This document shows, in pieces, positions 32,405 through 42,640 of a stretch of 64,000 bases of DNA (position 1 is the stretch's first letter; each line of letters starts with the position of its first letter). The stretch is taken from contig JADDOH010023642.1 of NCBI GenBank assembly GCA_016648135.1, positions 185,798-249,797 on the forward strand. Direction: 5' to 3'. The position numbers were made by a program, and so were the translations under genes. The DNA is from Agrypnia vestita. Taxonomy: Eukaryota > Arthropoda > Insecta > Trichoptera > Phryganeidae. The notes under the pieces are model-generated. The model saw nothing but the letters and a program-made list of their open reading frames with translations. It searched no databases and was not told the DNA's origin.

Positions 32405-32780
32405 ATATCTATACAACTTCTAAAAATTAATATTTCTATATAATATTCCTTACCTTTTTTTTTTCGAACATTTTGTTCACCATGTTTACTTTTTTTGTTT
32501 ACTGCATTATTATTTATTTTACTATTTTTATTTTATTTTATTTACTATATTTATTTTACTAATTTGACCGAGTTGTTATAACTGTGTCATACATCTTCTA
32601 AAAATTAATAATTCAATATAATGTTCGTGTATTTATTTTATTTTTTGAACATTTTACATTTTGTCATTTACATTTAACCATGTTCACTTTTTGTGTTAAC
32701 TACATTATTATTTATTTTTATTTTATATTATTAACTATATTTATTTTACTATTTCGGCTGAGTTGTTATAACTGCGTCTC
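32405..32780 (+). repeat. Direct duplication of a 190-bp AT-rich unit
   Basis: TTCTAAAAATTAATA...CGAACATTTTG...GAGTTGTTATAACTGTGTC (about 32408-32590) is followed by a second copy (about 32596-32780) in the same order and orientation, with scattered differences. Confidence 0.65.
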
Positions 32781-32984
32781 TACTCCCTATACATACATAT
32801 ACTCTTCCGCTATACCTCGACTTTTATAGAGGAGAAGCAAATGTATATTTTGATAATCCATATGTTAATTTTTAGTTTTATACCCTTTAACGTTATTTTA
32901 CACTAAATGAAAAAACAAAATAAAAAATAGTCAATAGATTAAAATGTGACAAAAATAATATTAATAATAATCTATGTATAGTGT

Positions 32985-33185
32985 CTCTAGCAAAGTCCAT
33001 TCGAATATATGTAAGAAAGTGATTTAGAACATATAATTTATAATTGTTGATGTTCTTAATGTGGAATCGGTTTCATTGTGTAAAGTGATCACTTAAGCCA
33101 GCTCATACAGGTCACAAGTCCTGGGCCACCCTATGAAAACTTCCATACAGTTTCCCATACACATGGTTTTGTCTGTGAGATAATA
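32985..33185 (-). repeat. Repeat A copy
   Basis: TCTCTAGCAAAGTCCATTCG, AAGTGATCACTTAAGC-like block and CCTGGGCCACCCTATGAAAA, as at 39720-39960. Confidence 0.6.
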
Positions 33186-33189
33186 AAAA

Positions 33190-33640
33190 TAATATCGCTT
33201 TAAAATCACCTTACACCTTCTCACGATAATTTCTCATAATAATAATGTTTAAATTGATTTTAAATTTCAGTGCCAACTGTTTCCTTGTTTAAAATACAAT
33301 ATATAAATTGTTTGCTCTCTACAAATACAATGTATGTTTGGTGAATAGAATTTCTAAGTATCCACAATAATACTGTCGACCTATACAATACAAAATTTAA
33401 GTAATAACAGTAATTACTGTAGTATAAAAGAGCTATGAATGCATCCATGACCGCAAAAATAATAATAAAACGAGAAAACTTTTCACAGCAACTTTTATAA
33501 CAAACTTAAAAATATTCAAATGCTATTATGTTTTCTTTGTTTTCACAGAAAAAATACTTGGTAACGGTATAGGGTAATAACGATAACGTGGCAAATCCAT
33601 TTATATTCCTACAAATTAGTTGTGGATGTAAAATTGATCT
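33190..33640. other. AT-rich spacer
   Basis: Nothing recognised. Confidence 0.35.
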
Positions 33641-33649
33641 TAACACTGT

Positions 33650-33880
33650 GAACAGGATTGAAAAAGGGATCACTCGGGCGATCTGGTCAGGTGAGACGAA
33701 TGGTGAGAAAGATACACGATACGAGTGTTAATAACTCCAAAAACAGAGGATGTCCGCGGAAGTCTTCGCAAGACCAGCGCGCAAAAAATGTGGCGCTCTA
33801 TCCTCTCTGCCCACCCGCGCGATGGAAAGCCAGCTAGTCAAACACGTTATATAACGTGTCTGACTAACTGGCTCAGCACT
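33650..33880 (+). pseudogene. LINE family B scrap ending in a hairpin
   Basis: Contains TGTGGCGCTCTATCCTCTCT and a broken GRPRK-like stretch of family B. It runs into the inverted repeat GCCAGCTAGTCAAACACGTT / AACGTGTCTGACTAACTGGC (33829-33872). Confidence 0.45.
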
Positions 33881-33909
33881 GTCAGCCTCTCGAGGACAAC
33901 GATACGATC

Positions 33910-34010
33910 GAATATTCCAAAACGTTCTGGAACGAGCTGCAACACTCTGGGATTATCTACAACATTCGGGAAATGCCTGGAACAATCTGGAACTGGCGGG
34001 AACATTTTCG
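33910..34010 (+). promoter_or_regulatory. Heat-shock element array
   Basis: GAATATTC (33910-33917), TTCTGGAA (33925-33932) and TTCGGGAA (33965-33972) are perfect GAAnnTTC or TTCnnGAA modules. From 33970 the trimer GAA then recurs at 33980, 33990 and 34000, exactly every 10 bp, with ATC and TTT at the intervening 5-bp phases. This is the spacing heat-shock factor trimers need. The array points to the TATA box at 34211. Confidence 0.7.
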
Positions 34011-34022
34011 CAAAAGTGTAAA

Positions 34023-34175
34023 GAGTAGCTTGCTGGTCTTGTGGTTAGGACTCTCGCCTCGTGATCCAAAGGTCGCGGTTGCGAATCTCACTCCAGACCA
34101 GCACGTTATTCATAGCACAAGCATTTAGCTTAGTTTGAAAACGTTCCGTATTTGCATCTCTATTTAAAAAAAAGA
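34023..34175 (+). mobile_element. SINE-3 inserted between HSE array and TATA box
   Basis: tRNA-like head GAGTAGCTTGCTGGTCTTGT, GGTTAGGACTCTCGCCTCGT and a decayed B box (GGTTGCGAATC), then CATAGCACAAGCATTTAGCT and an A-rich end. Other copies: 54780-54920 and 61215-61385 (the last has an intact B box GGTTCGAATC). Confidence 0.7.
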
Positions 34176-34210
34176 ATAATCTCCAAGATTCGAAAAACCA
34201 CAGTGTTTCG

Positions 34211-34219
34211 TATAAAAGG
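34211..34219 (+). promoter_or_regulatory. TATA box of the heat-shock-type promoter
   Basis: TATAAAAGG in the context TTTCGTATAAAAGGCGGAGC. If the SINE is removed, the HSE array ends about 50 bp upstream, the usual insect hsp70 arrangement. Initiation is expected near 34240. Confidence 0.55.
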
Positions 34220-34239
34220 CGGAGCCAATCCCGCGGCGG

Positions 34240-34610
34240 ATCATGTTTATTTTGACGTTTATCGGCGTTAAAATAAACATGATTCGTTTAAAACTGTTAT
34301 CGAAAGCAGTGTTACCAACGCGTGTGCGATACAAGCGACAACAAATTAATCGAAGTACTTAACTGGCGTTGAAAATAAGTGCACCCACTTCTCTGCGAAC
34401 CAGTGTGGGAATATTCTAATAATAAAGTGCTCCACAGATAAGTGACTGATTTCGAAATAGTGCAAATTAAATAAGAGTGTTTAAATTCAATTCCTGACCA
34501 GTGATTTTGTGAATTTATTAAAATAATTAATAAATCGTTAAATAGTTTAGTGTTTTCATTTGCCTCCCACAGCCACGTCCCATGACAGTATACATTGCTT
34601 ATTATTTAGT
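34240..34610 (+). other. Leader-like sequence downstream of the heat-shock-type promoter
   Basis: About 340 bp with few ATGs, another GAATATTC (34409) and an acceptor-like CCTCCCACAG (34565) just before an ATG. The ATG at 34579 opens only a short frame (MTVYIAYYLV). No HSP70, HSP90 or small-HSP coding sequence follows. It could be the leader of a lost gene, a heat-inducible non-coding RNA or part of an LTR. Confidence 0.35.
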
Positions 34611-34939
34611 CCGGAACGTATACATTATTCATCATTCAATCTAATTGTATAACGGGCGTATATCAAGATTTCTAAAATAAACATTTCGGAAAACACGTAA
34701 ATATTTAAGCCGAATTAGATGGGTTATTCGGGGAATCGATATCAGCACTGGGTGACCAATTTAAAGAAATCCCTAAGTCCATTACAATAGGATTCGAGTT
34801 AGCAACGCATGTACAATACGACGGCAGATAAGCGATAATAATAAGACCCGGCGGGCAGTTGTGATAGCCGCTGTGCGACCATTTTTTAGCCTATTTTAAA
34901 GCCAGAGCGGAATTATAAAATTAATATTCTTTTAATTAA

Positions 34940-35215
34940 TTAAGATAAATTATAGGAATCTCGCGGAGGCGAAGCTATTTATATGGGAAACATATATGGA
35001 AGTCATTATAGGGTAGCCCAGGGCTTATGACCTGTGTCAGCTGGCATAAGTGATCGCTTTACACAATGCAACTTTCACCAATTCCACCATAAGAACGTCC
35101 ACACATTATCAAAATTTTGAAAGTTGTTTATAATATGTTCTAAATCAGTTTCATTCATGTATTCGAATGTATTATGCTAGAGACATCTATGGTCTTTCCC
35201 ATGATATAGTATACA
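34940..35215 (+). repeat. Repeat A, longest single-orientation copy
   Basis: Runs from AAGATAAATTATAGGAATCT through GAGGCGAAGCTATTTATATG, CCCAGGGCTTATGACCTGTG, CAATTCCACCATAAGAACGT to CTAGAGACATCTATG. This serves as reference for the family. No coding. Confidence 0.65.
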
Positions 35216-35494
35216 TAGATTTCGCAGTTGGTAATTTTCACACTCTTTTCCAGATAATAACATTCAAAAACATCGCTTCGTACGCAAAGTGGCGCTTTTG
35301 CTTCTAATCCCGATTATATTATAACTCGATATATTTGCAATAAATTTATAGAGAGCTGTTTCAAAAGGATATGTATAACTGTACAAATGTAAAACAATAA
35401 TGTAATGTCACAGAAAATCGCTATACTAATTTTGAATTTTTCTGATCATTGCTTAGATACGTATTAATCAATGAGCATTTATAACTGATTAGCG

Positions 35495-35655
35495 CTTAAG
35501 CAATCGGCCATCGCCGATTGCTTGTTGCCAGGCCCTGCGGTCGTCTATCTGGGCGGCTATGGTGGCCGCTTCGCGGCTGGTAGTGACCGCTGCATGGTCA
35601 TCGGTGTCCACAATCGACTGTCGCCAATGGCAGATGCCGATGGCCGGCCCAAACA
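35495..35655 (-). other. GC-rich patch with a hairpin; possible LINE tail
   Basis: AAGCAATCGGC/GCCGATTGCTT forms an 11-bp hairpin at 35497-35521. The minus strand then reads TTSREAATIAAQIDDRRAWQ, QAIADG, which loosely resembles a LINE C-terminus. Confidence 0.3.
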
Positions 35656-35754
35656 ATTTTTTTATTCGTATTTCTCAATCGCATATTAAAAATGATATTC
35701 TAGCACTCAATTTAAAGAAAGATCTATCAAATACAATTTATTTGTAAAACAATG

Positions 35755-36660
35755 ATGGAAAGTCGATATTGGTACTAATTTTGCATTTTTTTATTTTTGG
35801 GGACAACTTTATTTTGTTCTTTATGCCGTGTCCTCAAATTATTAATGCTCTGGAAAACATAAAATAAAAATAAACGATAAATGTCCAAAAAACGACATTC
35901 GGAATGCGACGTTCTAACCTGAAAGATACGAATACAACAGTTAAGTAATATATAATAGACAATTTGTGTACTGCATGCGATTCCATAATATAAAATTTAC
36001 GATTTGATTCAAACTGTAATATAATATTTTTCAAACTAAAAGTAGCTTTTTAAAGCGATAAACTCATAAAATAAAAATAATAAAATAAAAATAATAAAAA
36101 AAATAAAAAAATAAAAAAAGCGATTAAAGTATAAAGAGAAAACGTAAATATTTACACATTTCGTAGTGATTGACATATGCCGCGCATGCGCAATTGCGCA
36201 ATGACAGCTATATTGACCAGTACCAAAAAAGAGTACGCATGTGGCGAGATTCACAGACAATTTTAAGACACATATATCTACATTATTTTTATAAGTGACC
36301 AGTAGATAATATTTTATGTATATAATATTTCCACACATTAAATATTATCTGCACTATTTTAAAACAATCTGTAATTCTCATACTCTATACGATTTCGCAA
36401 TTTATTTTTTTAACACGTACAATACTTACGACATTTATAATGCATTCCTATTATAAGATTTAGGGACAAGTTTTTCTATAACAACATGTTTTCTCTGTAA
36501 GTCGTGTCTTCACATTGTTAATGCTCTGTAAAATATAAAATGCAATAAACATGCTTTGTTATAATAAAGAAAATAAAGATAAAACGATGTCCAAAATATG
36601 ACATTCGTAATACGACATCTTAACCTAGAAATCAGTACCACATTTGACTAATATTACGTC
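35755..36660. repeat. Diverged direct duplication, period about 670 bp
   Basis: TGCCGTGTCCTCAAATTATTAATGCTCTG at about 35823 reappears as AGTCGTGTCTTCACATTGTTAATGCTCTG at about 36498. Downstream the second copy repeats ATGTCCAAAA..ACATTCG and TTCTAACCT/TCTTAACCT. A-rich simple repeats lie at 36066-36118 between the copies. It lies about 1-2 kb upstream of the secreted-gene promoter. Confidence 0.5.
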
Positions 36661-37560
36661 GCAGTATACCACAGATAGTACAATTCAAGGTAAATATACC
36701 TGCCAGCAGAAAAAATAAAATTGGTTCAAGAAAATATAAATATCGATTTCTTACTTCTTGAAATGATTCGAATACTAAATATAATGTATATTATATATTT
36801 ACACCTAATATGAATGTAGGTACCTATATAAATGTATTTAAAAATAATTAGCACATCTCAGTTCTTTAACAATTTTTCATACGATTTCGTTATTTTTTTA
36901 AACTGGCAATGGCAACATGCGCGTTTTTGAAGCAATTATAATATAGATAAGTTTCTACTCTATGTAATTTAGCTTGTCATTTTACCATTAAAATTACCGT
37001 GACCTATTCTAAATGACGGAAAATCTATAGTTTAATTCAATGGGCGAAGAATTCTGCTGATGAAACAGAGTGATTTTTTTCAATAATAGGTAGGAATAAT
37101 ACTCGTATATTATTGCTTTGTTCTAGGCTTAATTTTTTTCATTAATAAACTTTCTCTAACATTTTAATTTCTATATTTAAAATTACCGTTAGTTTAAAAA
37201 AATTCAGTGTTCACAAACAAACCGTATAAAAATATCTAAAATGTATTACTGTATACTTTTTTGTGTATGTTTTTTTAGTATCTCGATTTACTTTTTTTGT
37301 TATAATAAAGGGAAATAGAAATTTAATACAAATGTATTTTTTTTAATTTGAAAAAACCTTTCAGTAGCAAAGTGATTTATTTATTAAAATGACAGCATCT
37401 CCGTTGTGGAAAAACGAGATTTTTTGAAGTTGATATTACAAATTCGAAGGTAAATGACAAAAAAAAAAGCTCCAATCGGTGTGGAAACGAGCGCCTGTAC
37501 CACTAGCCTACCAGAGCGGTATCATCCACCGATAAAGGATGTTCGGTTAGGTAAAAAACA
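36660..37560. other. AT-rich upstream region of the secreted-protein gene
   Basis: No gene or repeat recognised. Any enhancer here cannot be seen by inspection. Confidence 0.35.
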
Positions 37561-37578
37561 TCCGAGTACATAATGTGC

Positions 37579-37612
37579 TATATATACCCAGCCGTCAGAT
37601 ATCCAGCAATCA
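37579..37612 (+). promoter_or_regulatory. Core promoter (TATA and initiator) of the secreted-protein gene
   Basis: TATATATA at 37579-37586 is followed at the expected distance by TCACTGT (37610-37616), close to the arthropod initiator TCAGT. The A at 37612 would be the start site, giving a 5' UTR of about 110 nt with no upstream ATG. Confidence 0.6.
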
Positions 37613-37722
37613 CTGTGTCGGCAGGAATTGAGCGGTAAAGACATAAATCTGTGTTTTAAAAAGGCAATCCCGGTGTGGGTTTTTTTTTATTGTAAATACA
37701 CAAGTGAAGTTTCAACACCGTC

Positions 37723-37789
37723 ATGTTGGCAGCTCTCTTCATGGTGACCACCCTCGTGGGTGCGAGTTCTTGCTACGTCATAAACGAAG
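37723..37789 (+). CDS. First coding exon of a secreted-protein gene
   Basis: ATG at 37723 opens MLAALFMVTTLVGASSCYVI, then NE, and the exon stops one base into the next codon at a strong donor (GAAG/GTGAGT). Residues 1-16 look like a complete signal peptide with a hydrophobic core and an A-S-S cleavage region, so the mature chain would begin near Cys17. The 22-codon, phase-1 signal-peptide exon is common in insect genes for neuropeptides, hormones and small secreted Cys proteins. I do not recognise the family from 22 residues and did not find a convincing phase-1 second exon in the next 26 kb. Confidence 0.65.
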
Positions 37790-37964
37790 GTGAGTGAGAG
37801 TCTAGCTTCTGTATCGCTCCTTCAGCCTCGTGTGCTGAAAGACTTTTGTGAGAATTGGGTGAAACCCTCTAGTGTAATTATTTTGCAAAGTTTCCTCATA
37901 CGAATCTGTTGTATATTATTTATTGATTTGGCGTTAACTTTGTGGAAAGTCATGATTGATTTAT

Positions 37965-38225
37965 GTATAAATAAAACACTTGTATAAGACCACTTTCGTG
38001 TTTAAGTTATACACTACTAGTTTCGAAAACTACAGATGTTCTCATCTACAGGCGAGAATATAAACTCATAATTTCACCTGTATTCTCTGTTCGTATTCTC
38101 TTGTTTCTATTCTTCTGTTTATATTCCCACCTGTAGATGAAAAAATATGTAGTTCTCGAAACCAATGGTGTATAACTTAAACTCAAAAGTGGTATACAAG
38201 TGTTTTATTTATATATAAATTAATC
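37965..38225. mobile_element. Head-to-head Penelope-like terminal repeats with decayed hammerheads
   Basis: Two inverted copies share CTTGTATAAGACCAC / GTGGTATACAAGTG ends, TTTAAGTTATACAC and a ribozyme-like stretch: CCTGTAGATGA..TCGAAACTAGTAGTG on the minus strand at 38022-38072, and CCTGTAGATGA..TCGAAACCAATGGTG on the plus strand at 38130-38172. Three inserted bases (TAG) interrupt the CUGAUGA core in both. Confidence 0.5.
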
Positions 38226-38229
38226 AGTT

Positions 38230-38870
38230 GTATTATATATCAAAAAGTACCAATGATTAAATATGTAGTTTAGATGGAATTTATTACTTTGTGTAGATTG
38301 AGCGAGAGTCAAGACAGTGAAAATACAGATACATATAAGTAAATTGTAAATAATATATATAAAAATAAAATAATAGTTCGTCTTGGGAAAATATTACAAC
38401 AGTGTACATCGTAAGATTATTTTAAATACATATCTTAAGTACGTACAATATGCCAATGTCCTTCTGTATTCCACATAAAGAAATTTAAAATCAAACATTC
38501 CTTTCTAATTTCAGATATTTTTATGATGGAGTGAGGTGTTAATTTTCTTTGAAATATACGAATTAGGTACATAGGTAGATGTGCGAAATTTTCGTCCTGG
38601 AGTTACATATTCAATCGAATAAAAAACAAAGAATATTTTCAGAAATTTGAAAAATGACGGAAACACTTGTGATACGGGCAAAATTCAAGAATTCGGCCAT
38701 CTAAACAGATCCATTCTGAAAGTAAGTATCTTCGGTATAGTTGAGTGTCCTGATTTTAAAATAAAACAAAAAAATAAAATAAAAGTATTAAAGAAAATAT
38801 AGTACACCTTAAAGTTTCGAAAATTGTACCATACATTTTGACATTTGATAGACGATGTCTGTGGATGAAG
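38230..38870. other. AT-rich intron/intergenic DNA
   Basis: Presumably intron 1 of the secreted-protein gene. No repeat recognised. Confidence 0.35.
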
Positions 38871-38873
38871 TGT

Positions 38874-38939
38874 AAAACATAGACAAGATTAACATGAAGA
38901 CAATAAAATATTGTCTTCATGTAAATTTGTCTATGTTTA
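38874..38939. repeat. Tight hairpin, 30-bp arms
   Basis: AAACATAGACAAGATTAACATG.. and its inverse differ by one or two positions and a bulge, with only about 3-5 bases between arms (GACAATAAAATATTGTC). It could be a snap-back MITE or a structured RNA. Confidence 0.55.
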
Positions 38940-39690
38940 CTTTTAGAAGGATCTGTTACGATGACCATATTCTTGGATTATATATTGTTATTTAAAATGT
39001 CCCACGTACATGATTTTTTTAGAAATTTCTGTTTCAAAAAGCTTTTTAAAAAAAATTAACTAGATAAATAAAATTAATGTTTAATTAGTTGAAGGATAAT
39101 CTAAACTGAAAAAGGAAGGGGTTTAAGACACAAAATAAGATATTTTGCTGAAAGATGAAAAAAATGCACAAAGAAAATGTTACTTAAAAGTGATTCATTC
39201 GTATACCGGATTATATAACGTTACATAACACAATAATTAAGTTGAATTATATTTTTATAAGCCATCAAATTAAATTAAAACAGTGCTAGAAAAAAAATAT
39301 TACGAGTGGTATACAGTACGACGATTGAATTCAATGATTTGCATTTTAAGATAAAAATCTATAAAATTAATTGTAAAAAGTACAAATAATATTTATGTAT
39401 AAAAATTAATTTACACATTGTTACCGCCGGATAACGATGGATGAAATAATGTTATCGAAAGATAAATTAATCGGATAAGTTAATCATCGATGTTATATTA
39501 ATTATACTATATAATTTATTACATACGTATGCATGTTTAATTCTACTTATGTGAATTTCATAACATTTTAAAAGCCCAAATGATAAAATGAAATGACAAA
39601 AGGCAATATTTTGTTGACAATATTTTTATATGTATGTTCCGAGAATACAATTACTGGATTTTGTCCACAGAGGTATCATTACCAGCTGCG
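38940..39690. other. AT-rich spacer
   Basis: Nothing recognised. Confidence 0.35.
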
Positions 39691-39960
39691 AAATCTATGT
39701 GTACTATGTCATGGGAAGGACTATTATGTCTATAGCATATAGTCCTTTCGAATATACGAAAGAAACTGATTTAGAATGTATATAAGTACCTACAATTTTC
39801 AAAATGTTGATAATATATGTATGTGTTCTTACTGTGGAATTGGTGTACGTTGCATTGTGTAAAGTGATCACTTAAGCCAGCTCACACAGGCCACAAGCCC
39901 TGGGTCACCTTATAAAGACTTTCATCTTCGTTTCTTCTGTGCAGTTCTGTTTCGCGTCAC
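39690..39960 (-). repeat. Repeat A copy
   Basis: AAATCTATGTGTACTATGTC, CTATAGCATATAGTCCTTTC, AAGTGATCACTTAAGCCAGC and AAGCCCTGGGTCACC mark a near-full minus-oriented copy. Low divergence in the palindromic TGATCACTTAAGCC region. Confidence 0.6.
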
Positions 39961-39964
39961 GAGA

Positions 39965-40495
39965 TGAAAGATTTTTATTTAACTGTTAATAAACAACATT
40001 ATAAAGTGTTATAAAATATATAACTATTATTAAAGCAATGGGTCTCCTCTCAGAATCTAGCGTTGACTTCTTGAATATTTTAAACATAAATCAATACTAG
40101 AAAACAAAAAAAAAATGTATATTAAAAAATACAAGGAAAACAAAAATTACATTTTTAAGAATAAGAATGATAATGAATAGAATGGCAATGTGATAAATAA
40201 CCACTTGACTTTTTTACCGCAAAACTGGCAAATTCAAACATGACCTAAAAACATTTCACAATGTCGTAAATTAAGACCAAATTGTTGAAACCTGTTACTA
40301 AATTAATATATTTTAAAGGTTTAGAAATAAGGACACGAAACTACAGTTATAAACATACATTATTATCGAGAGATTCGAATACCAAGTGCCCCTTATTGTG
40401 ATCAGTGCTTATTAATATCAGTCATATATCTTCATCAATTTTCTAAGGACATAATCAAACAAAATTTTCGTCCCTCTCCAGACTTTATCGGTTAT
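39965..40495. other. AT-rich spacer
   Basis: Nothing recognised. Confidence 0.35.
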
Positions 40496-40499
40496 TATA

Positions 40500-40925
40500 T
40501 CACTAGCTGTAACCCGTCAAAAATGACGGTTATTTTATATGCCGGTTCCTATAGAATAAGTATTTACTTATTTATAGCTGACACCCTGACTGAAGAAACT
40601 GACATGAAGAAGTAATTCACCACATTCATCAAAATATTTTAATTTTTTTTTATATTTCCCTCTGCCGGCGATCGGACGAAACATGAAATGCTTCGCGTCT
40701 TTGCTAAGTCCTATATGTACTATTTGACGGGCAATGCAGGCTCAGCGATGGCAACACCGCTACGTTACCGCCTTCGGATGTGCTGGCCCGGGGTTCAAGC
40801 CCCGTCTCCGGCCGTTTAATTTGTTTTTTTTTAAGCCGTGAATTCGAACGAAATTACGGACGTTAAACGAAGTTACGGGGACAGACAGACAGTCAGACGG
40901 ACGGATGGACAACGGAATTATTAAG
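40500..40925 (+). mobile_element. SINE-1, most complete copy
   Basis: Head TAGCTGTAACCCGTCAAAAA, body with CTTCGCGTCTTTGCTAAGTC, a tRNA-like segment ending in the perfect B-box arm CCCGGGGTTCAAGCCCCG, then TTAGCCGTGAATTCG, ACGAAATTACGGACGTT and a GACAGACAGACAG-type tail. The tRNA-like part is internal rather than at the 5' end, which is unusual. Confidence 0.7.
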
Positions 40926-41195
40926 TTTAATATGTGGAGAATAAAAGCAAAGGCAGCAATATACAAAAAAAATTAATGCAGTCATCGAGGATTATTAATT
41001 TATATAATGTACTGAATTTGAGATTTCATAGGAAACATAGACTATAAATTTATAGGAAACATGATTTTGGAAAGGATAATTACATAAAATCTAGAATTCA
41101 GTACATTTAAAATTAGTAATCCTGGGTGATTACATGCAAAATATTTATTGATTTTTTTGGATATTGTTGCCCTTGGTCATATACCACACACATGT
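40925..41195. mobile_element. MITE, TGGGGTATAAAAGC family
   Basis: TATGTGGAGAATAAAAGCAA at the left and mirrored GGTCATATACCACACA at the right, with the GAGGATTATTAATT / AATTAGTAATCCTG pair inside. It sits directly on the tail of the SINE-1 copy. Confidence 0.6.
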
Positions 41196-41464
41196 AGGCA
41201 GTGATTGTAACTATGTTTTGGAGTGAAATAACATGCAATAATAGTATCGCTTAACCGTTTTAGGGGCCTACTACTTTTTTTCGCAATTCCCAGAGGTACG
41301 TAGCAAATCTACCTTCGTCTGGTTCGCCGCCGCTTTCTTTCCTTTACAATTTGTGTTAGTATGATAAAATTGCTATAAAATAAAATCGAAAAACTAATGA
41401 ATAAACTAGTATACAATAGTAATCGGCCTGAAGGAAAAGATACTTTGTTCAATTATTAGAAAAT

Positions 41465-41995
41465 GAAATTATAAATTTAAAATCAAATTGATTAGTCAAT
41501 TAGAAAGACATGCAGAAAAATCAAATCCACGAAAAAATATTTGGCTGCTACCGGGATCTCCTCCTTTCCGGGGCAGGCGCGTTATCCAATTACGCTATAG
41601 CGGCCTTGTATATTTCCGTGAATATATCTACCTTAACTGTAAGTCTTTTCATTTATTAATTGATTAACATTTATTATCCATGTTTAAAGCAATCCAATTT
41701 TTCTAGTACGGTAGGCACAAATTACTTTGTGTTCCTGCCGCTAGAGGACGCCAGAATTAACAATTTAATTCATTTTTATTTTTGGACACATCCTTATTGT
41801 GAAGTTGCAATTTTTTGAGAACAAAGTTCTGTGAAATTTAGAACCAAATTAATTAATCAATTGGAAAGACGTACAGAAAAATCAAATCCACGAAAAAATA
41901 TTTGCTTGCTACCGGGATCAGCCAAATATTTTTTCGTGGATTCGATTTTTCTGTGTGTCTTTCTAATTGATTAATTAATTTGGTTTTTAATTTCA
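41465..41995 (-). mobile_element. SINE-4 with direct and inverted flank copies
   Basis: tRNA-like part on the minus strand (GCCGCTATAGCGTAATTGGA, GCGCCTGCCCCGGAAAGG) with the B box partly deleted. The flank AATTAGAAAGACATGCAGAA..CTGCTACCGGGAT occurs at 41497, again in direct orientation at 41858, and a third time inverted at 41928-41990. Confidence 0.6.
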
Positions 41996-41999
41996 CAGT

Positions 42000-42640
42000 A
42001 CTTTTTTCTGAAAAAATGCATCTTCACAATAGGAATGTGTTCTCGAATATAATAATAAATTTAATATTGACTGGAAAGAAATACACCTCCGATGTGGATA
42101 ATTTTTATTGCATTTATTAGACTGCGAAGGATGTGAATTTGGTTGATTATAAAAATGTCAGAACATAAAAACAGTAGATAGATTTTTATTCGCCCAGTTA
42201 CATGGAATGATTCGAAAATTGCTCATAATTCGCGCAATTACTGCGCAAAAGTGGTCTCAACACTTGACACCGGTGAAAAATTGTCGAGCTTATCTAGACG
42301 GATGATTGCGTGACGTCATCGTATGATAATGAAAATGATAGAGTCTGCATATTATGTAGATACTATACATACAAATGTACGAACGGGTACAAAATTAATC
42401 AGAATCTGATCTGATTGTCATATCAATTATTGTACACGTGTTATGTGAAGACTATTTTTTAATTATGTGACGTAGACGATGCGATTAAACAGATTTAATA
42501 AATGTATGTAATATTAAGTATTGGGGTAATTCTATTTATTTAATTTGAAAAACAAATTAAATAAACACTGCAACGCGCTTGAGCACGATTGGGTTCCATC
42601 GCTCGCGTTATTTTATTACTAAGCTATATTACTAACTGCT
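42000..42640. other. AT-rich spacer
   Basis: Nothing recognised. Confidence 0.35.

Noticed and set aside
34579..34620. Heat-shock protein coding start after the orphan promoter
   Set aside because: The frame MTVYIAYYLV has no similarity to HSP70, HSP90 or small HSP N-termini and soon stops.
36036..36338. 100-codon minus-strand frame ending in Phe/Ile repeats
   Set aside because: The end is a simple A-rich repeat (36066-36118) read in translation.
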